Below, in pieces: positions 1 through 8,857 of a stretch of 64,000 bases of DNA (the stretch's first letter is position 1; every line of letters begins with the position of its first letter). The translations under genes and the position numbers were made by a program. The DNA comes from Rhodobacter sp. (lineage in GTDB: Bacteria; Pseudomonadota; Alphaproteobacteria; Rhodobacterales; Rhodobacteraceae), in the NCBI GenBank assembly GCA_016704435.1, contig JADJAB010000001.1:248001-312000 (forward strand), given 5' to 3'. The notes beneath the pieces were generated by a model. That model was not told the DNA's origin. It did not search any database and saw only the letters and a program-made list of their open reading frames with translations.

Positions 1-198
1 GCCGAGGTCTTTCCCGTCCGCTGCACCGGCTCCGACGACGCCGGCCTGCCCCGCCTCTCTCGCCTGGGCCAGGGCGTCTCGGCCACGCTGTTCCCGCTGG
101 CCCTTGCCGATGGTCTGGCCATGGTCGGCGCCGATAGCGCCGACGTCGACCCGGGCCAGCGGCTGGCCTGGCACCCGTTCCACGCCGGATGGGCGTGA
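1..198 (+). CDS. MoeA-like molybdopterin molybdenumtransferase, C-terminal end (partial)
   Basis: The frame is open from base 1 and ends in TGA at 196-198, so only the last 65 residues are visible. They include a stretch GQGVSATLFPLALADGLAMV followed by a short strand-like tail (GQRLAWHPF). This resembles the C-terminal domain of MoeA, which inserts molybdate into adenylylated molybdopterin. The DUF2478 gene that follows 30 bases later belongs to a family usually found beside molybdenum uptake genes, which supports the reading. The active-site domain lies outside the window, so the assignment rests on the tail and the context only. Confidence 0.5.
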   Translation, partial: AEVFPVRCTGSDDAGLPRLSRLGQGVSATLFPLALADGLAMVGADSADVDPGQRLAWHPFHAGWA

Positions 199-228
199 CC
201 GCATCGTCTGCCACAGGAAGGAACCGCA

Positions 229-759
229 ATGAAACTTGGCTATGTCAGCATCGCAGGGCGCGGCGAAACCGACCGGCTGGTCGCAGACGTGGCGACCCTG
301 CTGGAGGGTGCGGGTCTTCGGCTCGCCGGCACGGTGCAGACCAACATCGCCCGCCCCGACCGCGCGAAATGCGACATGGACCTGCGGATCCTTCCCGACG
401 GCCCGGTGGTGCGCATCAGCGAAGATCGCGGCGCCCATGCCCGCGGCTGCATCCTGGATTCGGGGGTGCTGGAACAGACCGTGGTCGCCGTCCAGCAGCG
501 GCTTGACGGGGCAGACTGCCTGATCGTGAACAAGTTCGGCAAGCGCGAGGCCGAGGGCCGCGGCCTGGTCCCGGTGATCGCCGAGGCGCTGGAGCGCGGC
601 CTGCCCGTGCTTGTCGGCGTCAATGGGCTGAACCTGTCCGCGTTCATTGGCTTCTCCGGCGGCGTGGCGCAGGCTCTGCCGGCTGATGCCGGTCTTGCGG
701 CAGAATGGTGCCAGCGCCACGTGCAGCGCGAATGCCAGGCCGTCGGGTCAGACCGGTAG
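229..759 (+). CDS. DUF2478 family protein (molybdenum-locus NTPase-like)
   Basis: This 176-residue protein begins MKLGYVSIAGRGETDRLV, downstream of an AGGAA ribosome-binding site (AGGAAGGAACCGCA before ATG). It carries the DUF2478 hallmarks: a CDMDLRILPDGP block near residue 50, ARGCILDSGVLE near 72, a conserved LIVNKFGKREAEGRG block near 105 and a PVLVGVN strand near 135. The family is known from gene neighbourhoods of molybdate ABC transporters and has a P-loop-NTPase-like fold, but its biochemical role is not established. It follows the MoeA-like tail by 30 bases and is probably cotranscribed with it. It converges on the acyl-ligase gene, leaving about 40 bases between the two stops. Confidence 0.75.
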   Translation: MKLGYVSIAGRGETDRLVADVATLLEGAGLRLAGTVQTNIARPDRAKCDMDLRILPDGPVVRISEDRGAHARGCILDSGVLEQTVVAVQQRLDGADCLIVNKFGKREAEGRGLVPVIAEALERGLPVLVGVNGLNLSAFIGFSGGVAQALPADAGLAAEWCQRHVQRECQAVGSDR

Positions 760-798
760 CGCGCACCACGAACCGACGGACGGCAAGTCCCGACGCGG

Positions 799-2220
799 CT
801 ATTTGCCCCCGACCAGCCGGGCAAGCGCCACATGGTCGATCTTCGAGCGGTGTCTGCGGTCCAGCGGAATTGCCGCGACCTTGCGGATCGCGGCTATACC
901 CATCTGGCGCGCCCGCTCCTCGCAATCGCCAGGCGCGGCATCGCCTTCGATCACCAGGATTGCCCGGCCCTCCCTGCCCAGCAACGCAGCCCGGCGCACG
1001 CCCGGCCAGCTTTCGGCAGCGAGTTCGACGGAAAAGGGGTACAGCGGCCCGGCGCTTCCCGTGGTGACCGCCGCGTGCCGACCCAGCAGCCACAACCGGC
1101 CCTGTCCGTCGATCCGGCCGGCATCGCCGGTTCGGTGCCAGACCCGCAGGCCGTCGGACCGCTTGATTCCCGCTTCCATCGCGGGGTCAAGGTAGTGGGC
1201 GTTCACATGCGCACCGGCGACCCAGATTTCATCGTCGTCGATGCGGATCTCCGTTCCCGGCACGGGCAGGCCGGCAAGCAGGCCAGCGCCGCCTTCCATC
1301 GCGGCATGGTCCTGCGGCGTCACCGCGTCCCAGTCGAGATCGGCAATCGGCGCTGCCTCGGTAGAGCCGTTGACCGAGACGACACTCAGCCCCGCCCTTC
1401 TTGCGCGCAGTCCTTGCACAAGCTGCGGCTTGACCGGTCCGCCACCGGTGAACAGGCTGTGAAGCGCATCGGGAATCGCCCCCTCGGCCAGCGTCGCGCA
1501 CAGGCCGGGCGGCAACAGCGCGCGTGTCGCGCCCGACCGGGTGATCCAGGCCGAAAGCTGCTTTTGCGTCACGGTCTCGGGACGGGAAATCCTCCAGTCG
1601 GGAAGCGCGCTGCAGCGGCCATCGGCCAGATTGACCAGGGCGAAGACCGGAAAGGCGACAAGGTCGGTTTCCGGCCGGTCCGACGCCAGCAGCGACCGCA
1701 CCGCAGCATGCTGCGCCATCAGAAATCCGTGGCTGCGCGGGATGGCCTTTGGAGCGCCGGTGGAGCCCGAGGTGAAAGAGATCAGCGCACAGTCGTCCGG
1801 CGTCAGCGCAACAGGATCGACCGCCCCGCGGTCAGCCGCGTGGGGCGCAAGCCGCGGGCAGCGCCAAAGTGCGGGAAGGAACCGCACCAGCCGGTAGATG
1901 CCCGAGGCGAACACGAAGGCCGGGCGCGTGACGGCGACCGCGTGGCGCAGCCCCTTCAGCCCCATCGCCGGTTCGGGAAAGACCGCAACCGCCCCAAGCC
2001 GCCAGCAGGCGGCAAGCGCGACATACAGGTCGATCCCGACCGGCATCACAACAAGCACGCGGTCGCCTTTGCAAATTCCGCGTGCCGCGCCGGTCGCGGC
2101 GAAGGCCGCCGCGCGCCGGTCGATCTCGGCGAAACTCACCCGTTCGTGCGGGGTGATCAGTGCGATCCTGTCGCCCTCGCGCCGCGCGGCTTCGGAGAAA
2201 TGCCGCGCCAGGTCAGTCAT
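799..2220 (-). CDS. AMP-forming acyl-CoA synthetase / adenylate-forming ligase
   Basis: This 473-residue member of the ANL superfamily activates a carboxylate as an acyl-AMP. Seen in the sequence: the P-loop TSGSTGAPKAIPRSH near residue 150, an A5-type motif VNGSTEAAPIA near 285, and a hinge region ending HRTGDAGRIDGQGRLWLLGR near 375. The C-terminal cap is short, and the usual catalytic lysine segment is represented by KIDHVALARLV at the very end. I start at ATG 2220; it overlaps the upstream GNAT-like gene by 8 bases. It is the last gene of the seven-gene overlapping operon. The substrate is unknown. The A5 motif resembles that of OleC-type ligases, but this is only a resemblance. Confidence 0.75.
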   Translation of the reverse strand: MTDLARHFSEAARREGDRIALITPHERVSFAEIDRRAAAFAATGAARGICKGDRVLVVMPVGIDLYVALAACWRLGAVAVFPEPAMGLKGLRHAVAVTRPAFVFASGIYRLVRFLPALWRCPRLAPHAADRGAVDPVALTPDDCALISFTSGSTGAPKAIPRSHGFLMAQHAAVRSLLASDRPETDLVAFPVFALVNLADGRCSALPDWRISRPETVTQKQLSAWITRSGATRALLPPGLCATLAEGAIPDALHSLFTGGGPVKPQLVQGLRARRAGLSVVSVNGSTEAAPIADLDWDAVTPQDHAAMEGGAGLLAGLPVPGTEIRIDDDEIWVAGAHVNAHYLDPAMEAGIKRSDGLRVWHRTGDAGRIDGQGRLWLLGRHAAVTTGSAGPLYPFSVELAAESWPGVRRAALLGREGRAILVIEGDAAPGDCEERARQMGIAAIRKVAAIPLDRRHRSKIDHVALARLVGGK

Positions 2221-3061
2221 CAAGCCGCCGGCCCATCAGAACGTAGCGTCGGAACACCTGCCCGCCATGCCTGCGGCTGCGGTCGGCCGAGCGGTTGTCG
2301 TCATGGATAAGCGCATGGATCACCGTGGCAAAGCCCATCCTGGCCGCTTGGCTGTGGAAGGCATGCGACAGATGATGCCCCAGTCCGGGGTGTAGACTGG
2401 CATAGGTCTTGAGGATAACCGTATCGGGCGCCGGGCCCGGCCCATAGTTCGGAATCCCGAAAAGATAGCCGACGAGGTCGCCGGTCGCCCGATCGCGCGC
2501 GGTGAAGATCAACTCGGGCTTCAGAAGCGGCACGAATGGCATGTAGAGGCCCAGAAAGGCCTCCGGCCCGATCGGTCGGTAAAAGGCATTTGCCGCGAAG
2601 GCACGTGTCGACAGCGCGTGGACCTCGGCGAAATGCGCTTCGGGCGCGGTGCCGTCCCAGGTGGCGATCTCGATCCCGTCCAGCCCGCCCGGCTCCGGGC
2701 CGATGGCGTCCTCCACCCGCGCGCGGGCCGAGAAATAGCGCGAGATCGGCGCAAAGCCCGCGGCTTCAAAAGCAGCCAGATCGTCGGGGCTGCTTTGCGG
2801 TTCCATCAGGAACGGCTTCGACCCGTCAGTGTCCAGGACCAGGCGATAGCTGTGCCAGGTGTCGCCGTTCATCGGCCCGATCACGGCGGCGATACCTTCG
2901 CCGGCAAGCCGGGCACAAATCGTCGTCAGAAGCCTTGCCCCCGCCTGTGCCGTTTCGCAGCTGAACGCACCGATCGTGGCGGTCGAGACGCCGTCCCAGT
3001 CGGGGCCGTCGCGGTAGATCGTGGCGCGAGCGCCGTCGATGCTGCAGCTTTCGGTCGTCAT
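2213..3061 (-). CDS. GNAT-like acyltransferase-fold protein
   Basis: The product is 282 residues starting MTTESCSIDGARATIY. The ATG at 3061 overlaps the stop of the upstream kinase gene as ATGA, which decides the start over longer in-frame extensions. The sequence has the feel of a double GNAT fold: GIAAVIGPMNGDTWHSYR in the N-terminal half, and LIFTARDRATGDLVGYLFG followed by VILKTYASLHPGLGHHLSHA in the C-terminal half, where acetyl-CoA binding would be expected. GNAT enzymes transfer acyl groups from acyl-CoA to amines or hydroxyls. Its position just before an acyl-activating ligase suggests the two act in sequence, which is inference. The exact subfamily is not recognised. Confidence 0.6.
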   Translation of the reverse strand: MTTESCSIDGARATIYRDGPDWDGVSTATIGAFSCETAQAGARLLTTICARLAGEGIAAVIGPMNGDTWHSYRLVLDTDGSKPFLMEPQSSPDDLAAFEAAGFAPISRYFSARARVEDAIGPEPGGLDGIEIATWDGTAPEAHFAEVHALSTRAFAANAFYRPIGPEAFLGLYMPFVPLLKPELIFTARDRATGDLVGYLFGIPNYGPGPAPDTVILKTYASLHPGLGHHLSHAFHSQAARMGFATVIHALIHDDNRSADRSRRHGGQVFRRYVLMGRRLDD

Positions 3062-4386
3062 CCGCCCCCCGATCCGGCCAGAAAGAACGTCAGTGCGTAG
3101 AGGACCAGCGCCGGAACTGCGCCAAGAAGTGTGGCGCTCAGCCCGGCGAAGCCCTGGAACATCCGCGGCCCCAGCACCGGCGCAAGCGCGGCCGTGGCAA
3201 TGGCGGCGGCGGCGGGGATGCCGATCTGCCCGTGCCAGTGCGTTGCGGCGCTGTTGTGGCCCGTGACGAACAGCCAAACGGCCCAGATCGCGGCGGCCAC
3301 CGCAAGCGCCGCGAGGATGCCTGGTGCCTTGGCCATCCGTGGCAAGCCGCGCGCTGCATGGGCGGCGGCAATTGTGCCGCAGACCAGCCCGTAGAAGTTG
3401 ATCGCGCTGGCGCCGCTGGCCGTGCCGAGCGCCAGGAACCCGAAACTGACCAGCGCCAGCCCGCTGACCACGTTCAGCGTATCGGACGCCAACAGCCGCT
3501 CCTGCCGCCGGGCCGAAACGATGGCATGAACGACCAGCACCCCGGCCGGCAGAATGGCGTTCCAGAAATTCGTCGCGGACAGGATCAGAAACAGCGCCAC
3601 GGCATGAATGCGCGAAACCTGCGGGTTCATCCCGGCCATGCGGCTGATGCCATAGGACAGGACCATGGCCAGAAGAGGCAGCGCCATCCGCGGCTGGGAG
3701 GTGTCACCCGACACCCCGACGATGTTGGACAGGAACAGAAAGACGCCCATCGGCAGAAACAGGTTGTCGAATCCGCGCCAGCTGTCGGCCTCGATCACCG
3801 TGGCAAAAACGGCGATGGCGACAGCCACGACGATCAGCGGCCCGCGCCCGATCTCGGTCAGGAGCAAGAGGCAGGCCATTGCAAGGATCAGCGTGACAAG
3901 GAACAGCATCGTGCTGCCCTCGACGCTTTTGCGGCCGTCCTCGGTCAGATAGAAGGTGCGACCGTAGGTGCTGCCGGTCAGCGCGGCGGCGGCATCGCCC
4001 AGGGCCAGCACCAGCAGCGGCAGGATGTAAAGCACCGGCTCGCCCCGGTGCAGCAAAAGCACCAGCCCCACCGAGATCACCAGCAGCACATCGCCCCAGG
4101 ACCGCCGTTCGACCGAATGCAGCGCCCGCCCCGGCCCGGCCAGAAGCGGCGTGCGCATGGCCAGCATCGCTGCCAGCGAAAGCCCGAGCAGCAGCCACAC
4201 CGGCCAGGCGTCGGGAAAGACCCAGGGCAGCGGGATGGCGATGCCCGAGGCCGCGACATGCACGATCTTGCGCGCCACTTCCGGATGCCAGGCATGCTTG
4301 CGGGCGATGTGCGACAGGCCCGCCATGACGCCAAGCAGGCCAAGGATCAGCGCAACGACGGTGGCAAACTGCAAGAACGCGCTCAT
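3058..4386 (-). CDS. Phytol/dolichol kinase-like integral membrane protein with an extra membrane domain
   Basis: This polytopic membrane protein has 442 residues. The first about 220 residues resemble CTP-dependent polyprenol kinases (VTE5/SEC59 type): RKIVHVAASGIAIPLPWVF near 40, ALGDAAAALTGSTYGRTFY near 130, a KSVEGSTMLFLV block near 153, and DNLFLPMGVFLF near 207. Known relatives of this kind phosphorylate phytol or dolichol at the membrane. The second half (about residues 230-442) adds roughly six more hydrophobic segments that I cannot assign; the usual kinase is about half this length. It overlaps its neighbours by ATGA at both ends. A prenol kinase fits the prenyltransferase and HMG-CoA reductase upstream. 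Confidence 0.7.
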   Translation of the reverse strand: MSAFLQFATVVALILGLLGVMAGLSHIARKHAWHPEVARKIVHVAASGIAIPLPWVFPDAWPVWLLLGLSLAAMLAMRTPLLAGPGRALHSVERRSWGDVLLVISVGLVLLLHRGEPVLYILPLLVLALGDAAAALTGSTYGRTFYLTEDGRKSVEGSTMLFLVTLILAMACLLLLTEIGRGPLIVVAVAIAVFATVIEADSWRGFDNLFLPMGVFLFLSNIVGVSGDTSQPRMALPLLAMVLSYGISRMAGMNPQVSRIHAVALFLILSATNFWNAILPAGVLVVHAIVSARRQERLLASDTLNVVSGLALVSFGFLALGTASGASAINFYGLVCGTIAAAHAARGLPRMAKAPGILAALAVAAAIWAVWLFVTGHNSAATHWHGQIGIPAAAAIATAALAPVLGPRMFQGFAGLSATLLGAVPALVLYALTFFLAGSGGG

Positions 4387-5498
4387 CGAACCTCTTCCAC
4401 GACGAAATCGGAATAGAAAAAGGCCTTGTCCCCGGCCTTCAGGCGCGTCTCTAGGTCTGTCAGCGTCCGCACCTTCGCGGCATGGGTGGAGGGGACGCGG
4501 CGCGGCGCCATCATGTTCCAGTAGACCAGCCTCGCCCCGGTCGACCGATCCGGCCCAGTGCCAGGTCGCGCCATGCCGAGGATGCTTTCATAGGCGGCTT
4601 CGGCGACGGCGGGCGACATGTATTCGAAGATGTCCGACAGATAGAACCCGGCCGCATCGCGCACCTTGATGCTTTCCAGCGGCCCAAGGTGCGCAACCAC
4701 CCGGTCCAGCCTGTCGCGGATGATCCCGAACGCCTCTTCGCGCCAGGGCAGCGGCAGGGCCGCGCCATGGCGGCACGTCATGATCCAGTGCAGGTAGGGG
4801 TTCTGCGACGGGTCGGTTGCGACCCCGGCATGCCGCAGCCGGGAAAAGACGTGGTCTGCGACGCTGCCCTGGACATGGTCGAAAAAGGCACGGTCGCGGC
4901 CGAGCCGCCCCATCATGGTGCGCGAAAAGAAGAACTTCACCAAGAGCCGCCAGCGCCAGGTATCGAACCGGGTCTCGAAGAATTCTCGCCGGGCCGCCGG
5001 CTCTCGTGGCTGAAAGATCGCGTCGATGGTGCGGCGGCTGTGCACAAGCGGCAGCAGCCGGCGCGAGAACAGCCGAAAGTAATGCTCGAACTTGCCGACC
5101 CCGCCTGCGCCATGGGCCTCGACCTCGGGCAGCAGGGCCATCCAGAAGCGGCGGGTCGTCTCGGCCCGGTCGGCCAGCGCCTTTTGCAGCAGCGCGGCCC
5201 GCCGGGCGCTGGGCCGCGCGCCCATCAGTTCCAGGAATTCCGGGTGCGTCAGGGTGGCATAGGCCCCAAGCCGCAGGTTCAGGCATTCGATCTGCGCGGC
5301 CGAGATGTCGACGGCATGAACCTTGCCCGGATTGCACAGCAGCAGCGCCAGGGCATTGTCGCCCGATGCGCAGATCGCCACCAGATCGCCCCCTGCGGCA
5401 TCACCCATGGCTTCGGTCAGAATGTCGGCATCCTCCCAGGCCTGGGCATAGCGGATGCGGTCGAAGGACGCGCGTTCGGTGATGCCGCGGTCATCCAT
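4383..5498 (-). CDS. DUF3419 / BtaA-like S-adenosylmethionine-dependent transferase
   Basis: This 371-residue protein belongs to the family of BtaA, which moves the 3-amino-3-carboxypropyl group of S-adenosylmethionine onto diacylglycerol in betaine-lipid synthesis. Visible signatures are IRYAQAWEDADILTEAM near residue 16, a SAM-binding-like segment DLVAICASGDNALALLL near 38, the motif KVHAVDISAAQIECLNLR near 59, KFEHYFRLFSRRLLPLVHS near 135 and SIKVRDAAGFYLSDIFEYM near 285. No btaB-like methyltransferase lies next to it, so a classical betaine lipid is not implied. It overlaps the dikinase upstream by 8 bases and the kinase downstream by 4. An aminocarboxypropyl-type transfer to an isoprenoid acceptor is a plausible but unproven role. 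Confidence 0.75.
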   Translation of the reverse strand: MDDRGITERASFDRIRYAQAWEDADILTEAMGDAAGGDLVAICASGDNALALLLCNPGKVHAVDISAAQIECLNLRLGAYATLTHPEFLELMGARPSARRAALLQKALADRAETTRRFWMALLPEVEAHGAGGVGKFEHYFRLFSRRLLPLVHSRRTIDAIFQPREPAARREFFETRFDTWRWRLLVKFFFSRTMMGRLGRDRAFFDHVQGSVADHVFSRLRHAGVATDPSQNPYLHWIMTCRHGAALPLPWREEAFGIIRDRLDRVVAHLGPLESIKVRDAAGFYLSDIFEYMSPAVAEAAYESILGMARPGTGPDRSTGARLVYWNMMAPRRVPSTHAAKVRTLTDLETRLKAGDKAFFYSDFVVEEVR

Positions 5499-7946
5499 TG
5501 CGCTTGCTCACCCGTCCTGATCCACCGTCCACCTCGATGATATCGCCGGTCTCGATCCAGCGGGTCGCGTCGCGGATGCCCACGACACAGGGAATGCCCA
5601 TCTCGCGCGACACGATGGCCGAATGCGACAGCAGCGAGCCGCGCTCGACCACGATGGCGGCCGCCCCGGCGAACAGCGCGATCCAGCCCGGATCGGTGTT
5701 CGAGGCGACAAGGATTTCGCCGGGGTGAAGCGTCTGTCTGCGCGGGTCGCGCACGACGCGCGCCGGGGCCGTCACCGCGCCTCTGGAGCAGCCGGTGCCC
5801 AAGCGCAGGTCGCCGCCTTCGCTGACCGGCATTGCCGCCGCCTTCGGCCGGTGCGCCGCGACGGCCCCGCGCAGAAGGATGCGTTCGGGTGGTTCCGGCC
5901 GGGCGTGATCGGCGGCGGCCTCGGCTTGCCGCTGCGCCACCACGGCTTTAAGATTCCGCGACAGGCCGCTGCCCTCGATCGCGCCCAGAACCTCGGTCAC
6001 GGTCAGGCAAAGCACGTCGCGCGGATCGTCGAGAAGATCGTTGGCGTGGAACTCGCGCCCGATGGCAAGAAAGACGCGGCGCGCATGGGCGAAGATGCGG
6101 GTGCGCTCGAAGCGCAGGTTCTCGCGGTCGCGCACCCTAGCGGCGGCCCATCCGGTCAGCGCCCGCACGATGCGGCGGCGGACCGGCATGCCGGGCATCA
6201 GCGCCTGCCAGTCGGGGACGGCCCGCGCCTGTTCCGGCGCCTCCGGTCGTCGCGCGGCACTGGCGATGGCGGCCAGAAGCGGCGCGGGGTCATCGGACAG
6301 AGGCAGACTTTCCAGCTTCAGCTCTTCGGTGCAGCGATCGCCAAAATCGGTGAGATAGGCGGAAATGCCGGCGTCCAGCGCGCCAAAACCCGCCACGGCA
6401 GCGCGCCCCTTGGCCAGCGCGGCCAGCGCCGCATCGTCGCCGCGCACGATCCGCCCCATTTCCGCGATCCGCCGCGCGGGTTCGGCCGACACGATCCCGC
6501 CCTGACCGATCATCACGTCGTTGTGGAAGGCGTGCCCCCGGTCGCCCGCCCATTTGCCCAGCAAGGCCCGCGACGCGCCGAACCCGACCATGCAGAGAAA
6601 GTCGTTGACCAGCGGCGCATCCCACTTGTCCAGCAGCGTGCCCTCGATCCGCCGGTAGGTCGCGGCAAGTTCGGTCAGGTTCGCCGCCGCAGGGTCCGGT
6701 CCTTCGCCGATCGCCGTTTCCAGCCGCGCGAGAAAGCGCCGTCGGGTCCGCCCGAGGCGCGCGGCCTCGACCGCAAGCCCCGCCGCGATCCGGCCCAGAC
6801 GCAGGTATTCCCTGACCCGCCGCAGCCCCCTTGCGGGCGGCGGGGCAAGCCGGTCGGTCAGTTCCGGCGGCAAGGGGTCTTCTACCCCCATCATCGTTTC
6901 CATGTAGCCGCGGTTCAGCGAAAAGGCCGGCAGCAAGGCCAGCGCCCGGTACCAGTTGCCAAGGTTGTAGTAGACCCGCCCGTCCACCCTGGCGAGAAGG
7001 TTGGCAAAGACCTCGCCGTTTTCCGCGATGCGGTCGTCGCCCACCCCAGCAGCGCCACGAAGGCGCGGTAGACGCGGTCGTAGCAATAAGCGGCGAAGCT
7101 GTAGGTCAGCGGGCTGACAAGGCCGGGATAACTTTCGACGATGTTGGAATTGTCCAGGACCACAAGCGTGCCGTCAGGTCGTGGCGCGGGCCGCAGGCCG
7201 GTGGTGATCGGCCGGGCCTGCAGCAGGCGCAGGCGGCTGCCGTCATAGGCCCATTCGATATCCTGCGGCGCGCCGAACGCCGCCTCTGCCCGGCGTGCAA
7301 GGCTGGCTACGGCTTCGGCTTCGGCGTCGGTCAGAACCTCTGGCGTTTCGGGGGCAGCATGGATCTGCCCGTCCTGTGCGACGGCCCAGCTTTCGCCATC
7401 GACTTCGCCGGCGACCAGGGCATCGCCAAGCCCCTTGACGGCCGCGATCACGGCGATGTCGCGGCGGCCGCTTGCCGGGTCGGCGGAAAACGCAACACCG
7501 GCGGCACGAGCCGGCACCATCGCCTGCACGACCACGGCGGGCAGCCCCGCGTCGCGGACTCCGCGCTGGGCCCGGTATTCGGCGACATGGGCCGCAAGCC
7601 CCGAGAGGCGGACCCGTCTTGCGGCCTGCTCGACCTCGGCCGCCGGCACGTTCAGGACTGTCTCGAACTGGCCGGCATGGCTTGCCTCTGCCCCATCCTC
7701 GCCGCGCGCCGAGGATCGGACGGCATAGGGGCCGGGGCCAAGTCCGGCCAGCGCGGCGGGCAAGGCGCGCCGTGCCGCGCTGCGCAGGGCGGTGCCACCG
7801 TTACCGCCGCCCCCGAAGGCCGCGTCGGTCAGGACCACGAAGGACGGCACGTCGAAACCCGCCGCCGTCATGCGGCAAAGCGCTGCCGCCTTGCCGCCGA
7901 CGGAGTCGGGATCAAGCGCGTTGTCAGCTGTCAACACCCCGGTCAC
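5491..7946 (-). CDS. Rifampin-phosphotransferase-like ATP-dependent dikinase (interrupted by one frameshift)
   Basis: The gene reads through two frames joined at a C run at 7044-7047 (G run on the coding strand). Adding one base restores a continuous product of about 818 residues. The N-terminal part is the PPDK/PEP-synthase ATP-grasp domain (GGKAAALCRMTAAGF, YAVRSSARGEDGAEASHAGQ, DIEWAYDGSRLRLLQARPIT). The C-terminal part is the phosphohistidine swivel domain (GEILVASNTDPGWIALF, then GSLLSHSAIVSREMGIPCVV with the expected catalytic His). There is no PEP-binding barrel, so the architecture matches rifampin phosphotransferase rather than PEP synthase. Such enzymes phosphorylate an acceptor with ATP, giving AMP and phosphate. 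The GTG start at 7946 overlaps the stop of the UbiA gene as GTGA. Confidence 0.75.
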
Positions 7947-8857
7947 GGCATCGCCCCCCCGAACAGCATGGGCAGGAACCCCGCCGAGGCATAGCACAGT
8001 AGCACCCAGAGACCGGCCGCCGCGTCGATCCGGGCCTGCCCCGCCACCGTCGGCGCCCGTGCGAAGCCGACAGCCAGTGCCACCGCCGCGACAGACCCGG
8101 CCAGCGCCACCGCCGCGATCGGCCAGACCGTCGCCACTGCCATGCCCACAGCCAGCAAGAGCAGCGCCGCCAGCGCCACCAGCGCGCACCAGACATAGGC
8201 GCTGCGGCGCGGACCCCAAAGGCGGGAATAGGTCTCTACCCCCGCGCGCTCGGACACCGGCGCCCAGGTCTTGCGCCCGATCTCGAGGATGCAGCCATTG
8301 ACGAAGGACAGCGCGAGGAACAGCCAAAGCGCCGTGGCGGGGCCGCCGTGACGGCTCCATTCGATGCCGGTCAGCAGAAGGTCGATCAGCGGCATGATCG
8401 CCATATGGCTGACCAGATAGATCAGCGGCCGCGCCGTCAGCCAGCGCGGCACGCCGAATTCCAGCGTCATCGCCGACAGCCAGAGCCAGGTTAGCAGCAG
8501 CAGCCAGACCACGCCCCAGCCGATGGCCAGGGCAGCGATCAGCGCGACCGGAATCAGGCCAATTGCGGCAAGCAGGACACTGCGCAGGCGCACCAGACCG
8601 CGCGGGATCGGTCGCTCTGGCCGGTAACGGCGGTCGATCTCGCGGTCTTTCCATTCGTCCGCCGCGCGCATCTGGAAGAACAGCACCAGCACCAGCACGA
8701 AGCCCGCCGCATAGGCGGCCGCATCGGGATAGGGTCTGCCCGCAAGCGACGCCGAGACATTCATGCTTGCCGCCGAAAAGACGGCCAGCAGCGGCACCGT
8801 CCGGGCCAGCGGAAAGCGTTCCCGCTGATAGATCATGACACGCTGGAGCGGGGTCAT
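7943..8857 (-). CDS. UbiA-family membrane prenyltransferase
   Basis: This 304-residue polytopic membrane protein has about eight hydrophobic segments. The first aspartate-rich Mg-prenyl-diphosphate site is AADEWKDREIDRRYRPERP at about residues 66-84. The second polar loop, LEIGRKTWAPVSERAGVETY, lies at about 192-211. UbiA enzymes transfer a prenyl group from a prenyl diphosphate to an aromatic or other acceptor. The acceptor cannot be told from the sequence. The start codon overlaps the HMG-CoA reductase stop (ATGA), and its own stop overlaps the GTG of the dikinase, so translation of all three is likely coupled. Confidence 0.85.
   Translation of the reverse strand: MTPLQRVMIYQRERFPLARTVPLLAVFSAASMNVSASLAGRPYPDAAAYAAGFVLVLVLFFQMRAADEWKDREIDRRYRPERPIPRGLVRLRSVLLAAIGLIPVALIAALAIGWGVVWLLLLTWLWLSAMTLEFGVPRWLTARPLIYLVSHMAIMPLIDLLLTGIEWSRHGGPATALWLFLALSFVNGCILEIGRKTWAPVSERAGVETYSRLWGPRRSAYVWCALVALAALLLLAVGMAVATVWPIAAVALAGSVAAVALAVGFARAPTVAGQARIDAAAGLWVLLCYASAGFLPMLFGGAMP

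Noticed and set aside
832..2310. A 492-codon open frame on the plus strand
   Set aside because: It is the antisense of the acyl-ligase gene. The reading is rich in Arg and Gln with no domain, as expected from a high-GC shadow frame.
4383..5498. Assigning the DUF3419 gene as btaA and the product as a betaine lipid
   Set aside because: No btaB-like N-methyltransferase is adjacent and the neighbours are isoprenoid enzymes, so the specific function is not supported.
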